Source: Streptomyces sp. ASQP_92
GTDB taxonomy: Bacteria; Actinomycetota; Actinomycetes; Streptomycetales; Streptomycetaceae
DNA length: 64,000 bases
Assembly: GCF_025399895.1 (NCBI RefSeq)
Contig: NZ_JAODUA010000004.1
Location: 1-64,000 of the forward strand
Reading direction: 5' to 3'
In this document: positions 17,199 through 25,700 of the stretch, piece after piece
How positions within the stretch are numbered: the first letter of the stretch is position 1
How the letters are laid out: each line of letters begins with the position of its first letter
Notes under the pieces: generated by a model
What the model saw: only the letters and a program-made list of their open reading frames with translations
What the model was told of the DNA's origin: nothing
The model's database searches: none
Program-made: the position numbers and the translations under genes

Positions 17199-18547
17199 CA
17201 GGTGATCTTGTTTTCCGTGGGCGGGGTAGTGGGCGGTGGCAGGTGGTGCAGATGCCGGTCCAGCACCTCAGCACGTCCTGGAGGAGGTCGAGGAGGTGGT
17301 AGAGGGTGAGGCCGGCGTGGGGCTTTTGAGGAGAGCCGCTGTTCGGTGAGGAAGGCCTGGGCAGCGGTCACGAGGGTGACGTGGTGGTGCCAGCCGGGCC
17401 AGGAGCGTCCCTCGAAGTGGTCCAGTCCCAGGCCGTGTTTGAGTTCCCGGTAGTCGTGCTCGACGCGCCAGCGCAGCTTCGCCCGGCCGACCAGGTCTTT
17501 CAGTCGGGTGTCGGCGGGCAGGTTGGAGAACCAGTACTCGGTGGGCTCTTCGGCATCGGGCGGCCATTCGGCCAGCAGCCACAGGTCGGGCAGGACGCCG
17601 TCCCACCAGCCCCGCTCTGCCGAGGCGAGGGCCCGCAGCGGGCGGACGATGGCATTGCCCGCCGGGCGAACGCGCAGGGCCGCGAAACGCGAGCGCATCT
17701 GTCCCTTGGGTGCCCTCGCGCCAGGTGATGTCGGTGAAGCCGTGGTATCCCAGACCGGCGGCGTGCGCGGACACGGCCAGGGGTGCCTGTCGGTAGCGTG
17801 GCTGGGGCCAGCACCCGTTGGTCCCTTTGCGGGCGGGTGCCTCGGGCACCGCTTCGAAGAGGTGGGCGGTGACGTCGCTGCGGACGGACAGCACGTAGCC
17901 CAGGCCGCGCTCGGTGAGCGCGGCGCGGAAGGCCGCGTTGGTTCCGTAGGCCGCATCAGCGAGCACGACACGCGGTGACAGACCCCAGCCGGCGAGTTCG
18001 TCGAGGATGTCCAGGGCGAGCCGCCACTTCTCGCGGTGCCCGACGCCGCACGGCACTCTGCACGCCGTGCGGCGCTCGGCGTCGTCGGCCCATTCCTTGG
18101 GAATGAACAGCCTCCACTGCAACGGGGACGAGGCCGAGGCGGTGACAGCGTGCACGCTCACGGCGACCTGGAGTTGGCTCGCTTCCCCAATGCACCGCAG
18201 TACTGCGGTGCGACGCCGACCGACCTTCGGCCGTCCTTGGGAAACGACACATCGTCAACCACCCACGCCTCGGGACTGATTACCGCGGCCATCCGCTCGG
18301 CGATCCGCCGCCGCACCGGCATCGGGTCCCAGGTGGACTGGTTCACGAACTGCTGCAGGTTCTGCTCGTTGCCGTCCGGAAGCCGCGCGGCCATCGCCTG
18401 GATGGACTTGCGGCGCCCGTCCAGCATCAGGCCCCGCAGATAGCAGTCACCCTTGGCCCGCTGGTCCTTGCGCGGCACCGAGGCAAACACATCCGCCACG
18501 AACAACGCCAACTTCGCCCGAACACGCATCACTTCATGTGCGTCCAC
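17191..18547 (-). pseudogene. IS701-family transposase with three frameshifts
   Basis: Four minus-strand segments in changing registers reconstruct one DDE transposase. Segment 1 (18547 to about 18175) contains GLMLDGRRKSIQAMA, WVVDDVSFPKDG and PQYCGALGKRAN, the usual IS701 start with the first catalytic Asp. A missing base near 18174 shifts to segment 2 (SVHAVTASASSPLQWRLF, VVLADAAYG). An extra base near 17705 shifts to segment 3 (SRFAALRVRPAG, AKLRWRVEHDYRELKHGLGLDHFEGRSW). A further shift near 17330 leads to the C-terminal HAGLTLYHLLDLLQDVLRCW and a Cys-rich tail ending at 17191. No single frame makes an active enzyme, so mobility would need help from another copy. Confidence 0.85.
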
Positions 18548-18581
18548 ATACCCAACATGCTCCGGAACAGGCTCTACCGGA

Positions 18582-18604
18582 AGACCTAACGGAGTCCTAC
18601 TAAG
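18582..18604. repeat. IS701 terminal inverted repeat, right
   Basis: The mirror copy of the left end, finishing GGAGTCCTACTAAG. It lies just upstream of the minus-strand transposase start. Confidence 0.85.
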
Positions 18605-18802
18605 CTCTTCATCGCCTTTGAGGGTCGGCTCGCCACAGCCAAGAACTGAACCTCAACAACCAAGATCAGGCATTAAATTGAGACATCCGCCGTCCTTGCT
18701 TGGGGTGAGGGTCGCGGCGAGAGCCGGTAATGAGGCCCGACATTCAGCCGACGCCGGTGCGACGAGTGTGCCGCACCGGCGTGTACGCGCTGATCGGCGG
18801 CC

Positions 18803-18934
18803 TCACCAGGGGATTGCGCCCGAGTGCTGGAAGGAGATCATGATCCAGATGATCAAGGGGATGAGGATCACGAGTACGAAGCAGCCCAGCGCCTTAGCCC
18901 AGGTTGCGGTCTGACCTCTTGGTTCTGGTGGCAC
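18803..18934 (-). CDS. small single-pass membrane protein (43 residues)
   Basis: A frame from a GTG at 18934 to TGA at 18803-18805. A short polar N-terminus (PPEPRGQTATWAKALG) leads into a strongly hydrophobic helix (CFVLVILIPLIIWIMISF) and a short tail HSGAIPW. The GTG is six bases past the stop of the upstream degraded gene, so translation could be coupled. There is no clear ribosome binding site. Family unknown. The compact helix and good codon use support a real small protein. Confidence 0.5.
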   Translation of the reverse strand: MPPEPRGQTATWAKALGCFVLVILIPLIIWIMISFQHSGAIPW

Positions 18935-18940
18935 TCTGCA

Positions 18941-19346
18941 TCACAGTTTCGTTATGGCGCGGGTGAATGCTTGAGCGTAGGCGGTAGTGCCGACGCCGTT
19001 GGGGTGGTAGCTCTCACGGCTGACACACCACGTTCCTCCGATCGTGCAACGGAAGTCTCCGTCACCGTGGGGTGCTGTGACGACCTTGTTGACCCCTTCC
19101 GGGTCGTTGCAGGCGCGCTTGTAGGCGAAGTCATCATCGGGCGATTTGTAGGTGACGGGAAGACCTTGTGCCTGAAGGGACGTGGCTCGCCAGGTTCGGG
19201 GCCGAGTGGAGGTTGCTGGTCACATCCATCGTGTACCGGTCGGGCGGCGCCACGGCGTGGGCGCCGCCGGCCGCGACGCCCGTCGTCAGGGTCGCGGCGA
19301 CGGCCACGCAGGCCAGTGCCGCCCTGTGGCGGAGACGGATTGGCAT
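18941..19346 (-). pseudogene. chimeric remnant: exported-protein N-terminus joined to SGNH-hydrolase C-terminus
   Basis: The ATG at 19346 with a GAGGGGGAA ribosome binding site starts a clear signal peptide (RHRAALACVAVAATLTTGVA, then AHAVAP) and about 20 mature residues. Near 19180 the register changes. The second part encodes DDDFAYKRACNDPEG, FRCTIGGTWCVSRESYHPNG and TTAYAQAFTRAI, the carboxy end of a secreted SGNH/GDSL esterase with its C-terminal Ser/Asp-x-x-His block (SYHPN). The N-terminal GDS nucleophile block is absent, so this is a deletion fusion and not one frameshift in an intact gene. It lies 14 bp after the L,D-transpeptidase-like gene, probably in the same transcript. Confidence 0.6.
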
Positions 19347-19360
19347 GGGTTCCCCCTCGG

Positions 19361-20002
19361 TCAGGAGACGAACAGTTTGATCGGCTTGGGGAGGTTGGCC
19401 CGGTAGCCCATGAGCTGACGGATGTCGGCCGGCTTGAGCTTGATGCAGCCGTTGGACTTGTAGTCGCCGTTGCCGTCCCAGCGGTACGGGCTGTCGCCGC
19501 CGGTGCTCGGGCCCTGCGTACCATTGGGCCGCATCTCGCTGTGGATGAAGAGGTCCGTGCGCCAGGTGCCGTTGTGACACTTGTGGTCACTCAGCAACCA
19601 GGAGACGCCGTTCACACCGTGCGCACCGCCGTTGTGGTTGCTGTAGAAGGCCCTGATGCCGTACTCGCCGTTGGGCAGCCAACCCTGGTTCCGCGCACAG
19701 GTGTTGGTGCTCCCACTGCCCGAACCGGCGCGCCAGCTGTCGACCGTGGAGCTGTGCGGGTGGTCGGGGTTGACCATGTTCACGTAGACCAGGCTCAGCC
19801 GGGAATTCGACGGGTTTCCGGCGTTCTTCTTGAACGTCAGATATGTGTAACTCCTGGCGGCGGCCGAGGTATCGGCGGTTGCAGTCTTCGCGGCGGGGAC
19901 TGCCGGGGACGAGGCCGCCATGGCGCTCACAGCCGTGCCCGACAGGGCCAGTGCGGCCGCGCCCAGGGTGACGGCGTACCGGAAGCCCTTGATCTTGCGC
20001 AT
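19361..20002 (-). CDS. exported L,D-transpeptidase-like (YkuD-type) protein
   Basis: A 213-residue protein; ATG at 20002 preceded by GGGAGAG. The signal peptide spans residues 1-30 (MRKIKGFRYAV, Ala/Leu core, SAMA). The mature part has the YkuD-like catalytic block: His154 in FIHSEM and Cys186 in SNGCIKL, with Ser183. L,D-transpeptidases make 3-3 cross-links in peptidoglycan or attach proteins to it, outside the membrane. The spacing between His and Cys is short and the rest is divergent, so it may be a specialised or non-transpeptidase member. It is followed after 14 bp by a chimeric exported-protein remnant. Confidence 0.75.
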   Translation of the reverse strand: MRKIKGFRYAVTLGAAALALSGTAVSAMAASSPAVPAAKTATADTSAAARSYTYLTFKKNAGNPSNSRLSLVYVNMVNPDHPHSSTVDSWRAGSGSGSTNTCARNQGWLPNGEYGIRAFYSNHNGGAHGVNGVSWLLSDHKCHNGTWRTDLFIHSEMRPNGTQGPSTGGDSPYRWDGNGDYKSNGCIKLKPADIRQLMGYRANLPKPIKLFVS

Positions 20003-20380
20003 AGTTCTCTCCCGTTCTCGCGGTGCGGGGGAACAGCCCAGCTCACCGGCTCGTGACCGCCTTGAAAGCGCGGCCGCTCCAACTCGGTGCCCGACCGCCG
20101 CCCCGTTCTCGGCTGCCGGTGACCCCAACCTAGGGACCGCACCCAGCACGCACATCGGGGCTAACCCTGAGCCGCCTCACCGCCGTACGGCCGCGCCGCT
20201 GCCGACGCGGCCTGGCAGTTCGGCCGCCGCGGTGGAAAGGCTGTGACACATGGATGCCATGCCGACCCGACTCCCCGACGCAAGGCCGGCGTCTCCCCCA
20301 ACCCCTCGGGACATGCCCGTCTCAACCCCACCGGCAAGCGCGTCCGGTGCGAGCTGGGCGCTGCGCGGCGGCCGGCCCCC
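20003..20380. other. no gene seen; upstream region of the L,D-transpeptidase-like gene
   Basis: About 380 bases of GC-rich sequence, with no credible reading frame and no obvious promoter hexamers, separating the minus-strand gene at 20381 from the one starting at 20002. Confidence 0.35.
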
Positions 20381-21598
20381 TCACCCCGAGAGGTTCGCCG
20401 AGATGATCGCGCCGATGAAGCCGTCCGTCGCGACCTGGCGCGAGTGCCAGGAGTCGGTGCCCGGCGCGGCGATGTACATCCGGAAGAAGAAGAGCGGATC
20501 ACCGCTGGAACCGGTGCGCAGACCCACGTCAGGGTCTCGACGGGCGTAGTTCTCCATGGTGATGTAGTCCCTGCCGCTCGATGCGATCGCCGTCCCGAAG
20601 TGGTACTCGAAGGTGTTGTCGGTGCCGGCCGCCCGGTTCTGCTTGCGCTGCTCCTCCTGGGCCGCATCCCCGTAGCCGACCGTGACCAGGATGTCCCCCG
20701 GGTTCGGCGTGGGCATGAATTCGCTCATGCCCAGGGCGCCCAGGGCCCGGTCCACCGCTGCCGGGTTCTCCTGCACCAGGGCCTGGAAGCGGGCGCTGAG
20801 GTTGGATCCGTACGCGAGATACGCATCTCGGCCCGCAGCCGCGGCCGCCGCATAGCCGGCCGCCAGGGAGCTGCCGTCGATGCTGTCAATGAGCCGGGCG
20901 AGCCCCTCGTGCCATTTCTCGATGCCGGGCGTGGCCGGGTTGAAGGCGCCGCTCACGAACGCCGCCATCTCGTTGCACCGTTGCGGCGTCCGGACAGCGA
21001 GACCCTGCCGGCTCTCCTGGCCCTTCTTCTGGACCTTCGGCTCCACCAGGTACAGCTTGCGCTCGCCCTGCTCGCCGGTCAGGTGAAGGTACTTGGAGGT
21101 CCTGACCAGCCTGATCGCCCCCTTCAGCTTCGCATTGGCCTCCGCGATGCGCGTACTCGTCGCGAAGAACACCTTGGGCTCGTTAACGCCGTCCTCGATC
21201 GCCAGATCGCGCGCGCTGGAGATGCGCAGCGGCACGCTGCCCGCCCGTACCAGGTTCGGCGTGAGCTCTGCCGGGTTCTCGAAGTAGCTTCCGTCGCGCT
21301 CGCCCTGGCTCACGAAGAACTCGTCGTCGGCGCTCAGATCCTGGTCCTTGCCCAGGATCGTCCGCTTCCGCTTCTGCGGGTAGCCGGGATCGCCGGGCGC
21401 CACTGTCTCCGTCCGCTGTACGGTCGCGGTCCGCTGGATCGCGCGCACCACCGCTGCGTTGCCCGCCACCCGCTGCAGGACTGCGGCCTCGGCGGGGCGC
21501 AGCGCGGCACGGTGCTGGAGTGGGTGGGCGGGTGCCGTGCCGTGGAGCGGCCGTGGATGCTCCGCGCCGGGCCCGGACGGTCTGTCGTGTGCCCGCAT
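20381..21598 (-). CDS. protein with eCIS-cargo-like N-terminus, unknown C-terminal domain
   Basis: A 405-residue protein; ATG at 21598 chosen as the start of the conserved leader. The N-terminus is disordered and Pro/His/Arg-rich, then has LRPAEAAVLQRVAGNAAVVR and further QR dipeptides (about 30-60). This LQRxxGNxAV pattern is a hallmark of proteins associated with Streptomyces extracellular contractile injection systems (eCIS) and similar toxin cargos. The remaining 340 residues form a globular domain with no recognised motif (EFFVSQGERDGSYFENP; TSKYLHLTGEQGERKLYLVEPK; YITMENYARRD; DPLFFFRMY). The last part, with 'TMENYAR' and 'DPLFFFRMY', is typical of many eCIS-linked proteins in actinobacteria. 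No sheath, tube or baseplate genes are in this window. Function unknown; toxin or cargo role is inference. Confidence 0.65.
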   Translation of the reverse strand: MRAHDRPSGPGAEHPRPLHGTAPAHPLQHRAALRPAEAAVLQRVAGNAAVVRAIQRTATVQRTETVAPGDPGYPQKRKRTILGKDQDLSADDEFFVSQGERDGSYFENPAELTPNLVRAGSVPLRISSARDLAIEDGVNEPKVFFATSTRIAEANAKLKGAIRLVRTSKYLHLTGEQGERKLYLVEPKVQKKGQESRQGLAVRTPQRCNEMAAFVSGAFNPATPGIEKWHEGLARLIDSIDGSSLAAGYAAAAAAGRDAYLAYGSNLSARFQALVQENPAAVDRALGALGMSEFMPTPNPGDILVTVGYGDAAQEEQRKQNRAAGTDNTFEYHFGTAIASSGRDYITMENYARRDPDVGLRTGSSGDPLFFFRMYIAAPGTDSWHSRQVATDGFIGAIISANLSG

Positions 21599-21771
21599 CT
21601 CGTGATTCCCATCTTCCCAGGTAGCGGAGCGTGTCCCGCGTTCCCTCCAACCGCGAACTCCGCCCACCCTTACCTCTCCCCGCCCCCACAGTCAGAGCTG
21701 CACGGGCGCCGTCGCGGGCAAAAAGGCTTGCCCGAGCAGACAGCCAGAGCCAGACCGATCGCCTGGTCGTT

Positions 21772-22179
21772 TCAGAATGTGGCGCGTCGTCGTCCCTCTC
21801 CCCCCGTCGGAGCCAGCAGCGAGACCGGACGGCCCCAAAGGACGGACACCCGCTGCTCCTCGCAGTCCTGCTGGCCACATGCGAACTCGCCGGCTCCGCC
21901 GATGAGCGTCCCCACCTTCATCACCATGTCACTGGTGAAGCTCTGGTTGTAGGGGGCCCGCACATACGTGACCATCATTGCGTCGAACCCGGTAACGGAG
22001 GGGTCCGCCTTGGCAGGAAAGACACGGACCGGATCCGCGAGACACTTCTGATCCAGCGAGACGAGGAGAACCTGCCGTCCGGACTCCTCGGCGAGGCTGT
22101 AGCGGACCCCGGTCGAGATCTCTCCCTGACTCGTGTTCTCGGCGACGTTGGCGCCTGGAGGCGCGGCCGGCCGCCCCCG
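21772..22179 (-). pseudogene. 5'-truncated gene of unknown family
   Basis: An open minus-strand frame follows a TAA at 22180-22182 and encodes credible protein (TGVRYSLAEESGRQVLLVSL; VRVFPAKADPSVTGFDAMM; FTSDMVMKVGTLIGGAGEFA). No good start codon lies before the conserved-looking part; the first ATG (21978) would remove half of it. The tail after CEEQRVS becomes Arg-rich and is probably out of the original frame. It looks like a gene that lost its beginning, next to another truncated gene (22187-22600). Confidence 0.45.
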
Positions 22180-22186
22180 TTACGTT

Positions 22187-22600
22187 CTACTTCTCCTCCG
22201 GCTCCCAGGCGCGGAGCAGGTCGAGCAGCCCTGCGTCTCCGTCAACGTGCAAGGAGTCGGCCTTGATCCGGTCGTACAGGTAGAGGACCAGTTCACTGGC
22301 CGTGCCGTGGACGGAGGCGCCGACTGCGTCCGAGTCCTCACCTGTCGCCGTGGTGGGCGCGGGGATACGGGTGGTGCGTGCGCCATCGCCATCGACGGCG
22401 AGGCGCCAGGAGCGGCCCTCGGCAGCGTGGAAGTCGAAGGCCGTGGGCTTGTGCGGCCAGGCACTCGGCGTTGCGCAGACGGTGAACAGGAACTCCTCCA
22501 CACCATCGAGTGTCACCTCGACCGGCAGCGGCTGCGGGGCGCCCCCGGCGAGCTGAGCGTCGTAGGTGTGCACCGCGGTCTCCTGGACCCGGTGCCGGGC
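22187..22600 (-). pseudogene. mycothiol-dependent maleylpyruvate isomerase-family C-terminal remnant
   Basis: The minus-strand frame encodes HRVQETAVHTYDAQ, LDGVEEFLFTVC, SAWPHKPTAFDFHAAEG, GTASELVLYLYDR and a final DAGLLDLLRAWEPEE. This is the C-terminal half of the MDMPI (DinB-like, mycothiol-dependent) family common in Streptomyces. The N-terminal metal-binding helical domain is missing. Upstream the frame continues through non-homologous sequence into the neighbouring WD40 gene, so there is no functional start. It is interpreted as a deletion remnant. Confidence 0.65.
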
Positions 22601-22707
22601 AACACCACCGGAGGTTGGCGGTGACTGCGACGCGGGCCACCACGTCCAGCAACCACTCTCCGGTCCCGCCGACCGTCCCAGCCCCACGCTTCGAAGGTAG
22701 GACGAGC

Positions 22708-25700
22708 TCACCGGCAGGGGTGTCCCACAGGCGGGTTGGGGACGAGTTCCGGCCAGCGTTGTGTGCGGCTGAGGTCGCAGATCAAGGTTGCGGTCCGCGC
22801 GCTGTCGGTGGGCCACAGCCGTACCGTGCCGTCGGCGCCTCCCGTGACGAGTGTGCCGCTGTCGGGCGCGTACCCAGAAGCGAATGTCCGGCCCTTGCCG
22901 TGGCCGATGAGTACGGCTGTCGTACGCCGGGTCGCGGTGTCCCAGATCCGGATGCCCCCGTCGGCGTCGGCGCTCGCCAGGGAGTCCCCGTGCACCCCGA
23001 ACGCCACTGCCGTCACCGTGGTGGTGTGGCCGTTCAGTACCGCTCGCGATTGGCCGTCCGCCGCGTCCCAGAGTCGCACCGCCGGCTGTGCGTCGCCGGT
23101 GGCCAGGGTCCGTCCGTCCGGCGAGAAGACCACGGACGTGGGTGTGTGCGGCAGTATGACGGTCACGCCGGGCGCTGGGGCGCTGGTGCCGGGGGCGGGC
23201 GAATTCCACAGGCGCAGGGAGCGATCGGCCCCGATGGAGGCCAGGGTCCGGCCGTCGGGGGCGAAGGCCAGGCCGGTCACGGCCCCGGTGTGGGCCCGAA
23301 GGACCACGGGTCGGGAGGCGGGCGCTGCGAGGTCCCACAGGCACACGGTACGGTCCTGGCCCGCCGTGGCCAGGGTCCGTCCATCCGGGCTGAAAGCGAC
23401 GGCGGACACAGCGCCGAAGTGCCCGTCGAGCACAGTCCGGGCGCGGCCGGTGTCCGTGTCCCAGATCCGCACCTTGCCGTCAGTCCCGCCGCCCGCGAGC
23501 GTCCGGCCGTCCGGCGAGTAGCCAAGTGCCTTGATACCGGCGGCCGTTGAGTCCACCAGGGCGACCCCGGGCCTGGCCGGAGCGGTATTCCAGGTGGTGA
23601 CGCCGCGGTCGCCCCGGGACACCGCCAGGGTCCGGCCGTCAGGGGCGAGCGCCAGCGCCTCGACGGCGCCCGACGCGCTGTCGAGGGCGGCCGTCGCGCG
23701 CCGGGCCCGAGTGTCCCACAGCCGGGCGGTGCGGTCGGTGCCGCTCACGAGCAGGGTGTTTCCGTCGGGCGAAAGCGCGAGGGCGGGAGGCGCGTCGCTG
23801 TCGGAGGGAAGCACCGTGTCGGTGCGCACCGCCTCCACCAGCCCACCGCCGGTGCCGGCCGGTCCGGGAGTGGAGAGCGACAGGTCCCAGGAGCGCAGGG
23901 TGTGATCCTCGGACGTGCTCCACAGGGTGTGCCCGTCGCGGCTGAAAGCCACCGCGGTGACCGCGTCGGTGTGCCCGGTGAGCGCCGGGAGCGCCGGCTG
24001 GGTCGCGAGTGCGGAAGCAGGGGCACCGCCGGCGCCCGTGAAGATCCACAGGCGTACGGTCCGGTCGGACAGGGCGGCCGCCAGGGTGTGCCCGTCGGGG
24101 CTGACGGTGAGCGCGTTGACGGCGCCGGCGGCTTCGGTGGTGGCCGGGGACGGGTTTCCGGTCGTGGTGTCCCACAGAGTGAGGGAGCCTTCCGCGCCAC
24201 CGGCGACGAGGGTCTGACCGTCCGGGGTGTAGGCCACGGCGCGTACTGCGTCGCGACTGGTGAAGGTCGCGGTGGCCGCCCGGGCCTTGACGTCCCACAG
24301 CCGGATGCTGCGGTCGGCACTCCCGGTGGCCAGGGTGCGTCCGTCGGGCGAGAAGGCCGCCGCCCACACCGTGTCGCTGTGCCCGGTGAGCAGGGCGAGA
24401 GGGTGGCCGGAGGCCGTCTCCCACAGCCGTACGGTGTGGTCGGCGCCGGTACTGGCCAGGGTGCGGCCGTCGGGGCTGAAGGCCAGCGCCTCGACTGCTC
24501 CGGCGTGTCCGGTCAGGGTGGCCAGCGGGCGTCGGGTCGCGGCGTCCCACAGTTTGACCGTACGGTCGGCTCCTCCGGTCGCGAGCGTCCGGCCGTCCGG
24601 AGCGTATGCCACGGCCGTCACGGGGGCGGTGTGGCCGCCGAATTGGCTGGCGTAGTAGGCGGCATAGGCGCTGAGCAGGCTGCCCCGGGCCTCTACTGTC
24701 GGGGCACTGCGGTAGCCGTCCAGGGCTGCCAGCGCAGCGGCCTCGGGCTGAACACCCAGCAGCTCCCGTGCCCGGGAGGCCAGTTCGCGGGAGACCGCGA
24801 CGCGGCGCTGCTGCTCGGAGCGGCTGCTCTGGTGGAGCGCGACGGCGGTGGCGAGGAGCGCGAGGGCGGTGACGACGGAAAGGACGGCGAGCGCGCCGCG
24901 CAGTTGGCGACCGCGCCGCCGGTCCGCCACGACGGCGGCGGCCAGGAAGTCGGCCTCGAGCCGGTTGAGCGTATCGGGGTGGTCGCTCAACCACTCGCGT
25001 GCGCCCGCGAGTTGGGCTCCGCGCAGCAGCGCTCCGGGGTCTCGCCCCAGGGCCTGCCAGATGTGGGCGGCAGCCCCGATCTGGCGGTGGGTGCACAGCG
25101 CCGCCCGGTCTTGTTCGATCCAGTGCCGTAGCCGTGGCCAGGCCCGGATCAGCGCCTCGTGGGCAACTTCGACGGTGCCGTCGGCCAGGACCAGAAGCCG
25201 CGCATCGGCCAGCAGGCGCAGCAGTCCATCGATGACCTCCGGTGCGGCCAGGCCATCGAGTTCGGCCCGCCTCAGCCGGCGCCGGACGTCCTCGGCACCG
25301 TCGCCGGGCACGGTCAGGCGCAGGAACATCTTGCGCATGACGCCGCGTTGCGCCGGATCCACCGTCGTGTACATCCGTTCGGCGGTCTGCGTGATGGCGC
25401 CCCGCATGCCGCCGGTGGCACGGTAGTCGGCCAGCCGCAGCGGCTGGTCGGGCGCGTCGCGGCGGTGCCAGGCCTCGCGCATGGCGTGCGCGACGAGGGG
25501 GAGCGCCCCTGGCTGCCCGGCGGCCTCGGCCAGCACCGCTTCCAGCAGATCGGGCTCCACCCGGATACCGGACCAGGCGGCCGGTTCCACGATGATGTCG
25601 CGCAGTTCTGCCCGGGAAGGCTGGCCGACCGGCACCTGGGCACCGCCACGCAGGGCATCGACCAATGCGTGGTGGGACAAGCAGTGGGCGTAGAAGTCGG

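Larger units (their letters stand above)
17176..18604. mobile_element. IS701-family insertion sequence (about 1.43 kb), transposase defective
   Basis: It is bounded by perfect 23-bp inverted repeats (17176-17198 and 18582-18604) and filled by one minus-strand transposase gene that carries three frameshifts. Length and transposase type fit the IS701 family. Expected short direct repeats next to the ends are not evident: TTAG and CTAA appear just inside the ends, which match the family's reported YTAR preference but are inverted relative to each other. Confidence 0.8.
17038..18649 (+). pseudogene. short gene split by IS701-family insertion
   Basis: Left of the insertion a GTG at 17038 opens 46 codons ending PEEDPIPPFDQAWQG at 17175. 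Right of it, from 18605, the sequence encodes LFIAFEGRLATAKN and stops at 18647-18649. Removing 17176-18604 joins the halves in the same register, giving a 60-residue acidic protein. No family was recognised. The clean in-frame rejoin suggests the element interrupted one small gene. The exact junction is uncertain because no clear target-site duplication is visible. Confidence 0.4.

Noticed and set aside
17176..18604. Clean target-site duplication flanking the IS701 element
   Set aside because: Flanks read GGT and CTC outside the 23-bp repeats; TTAG and CTAA just inside are inverted copies, not direct repeats, so no duplication can be claimed.
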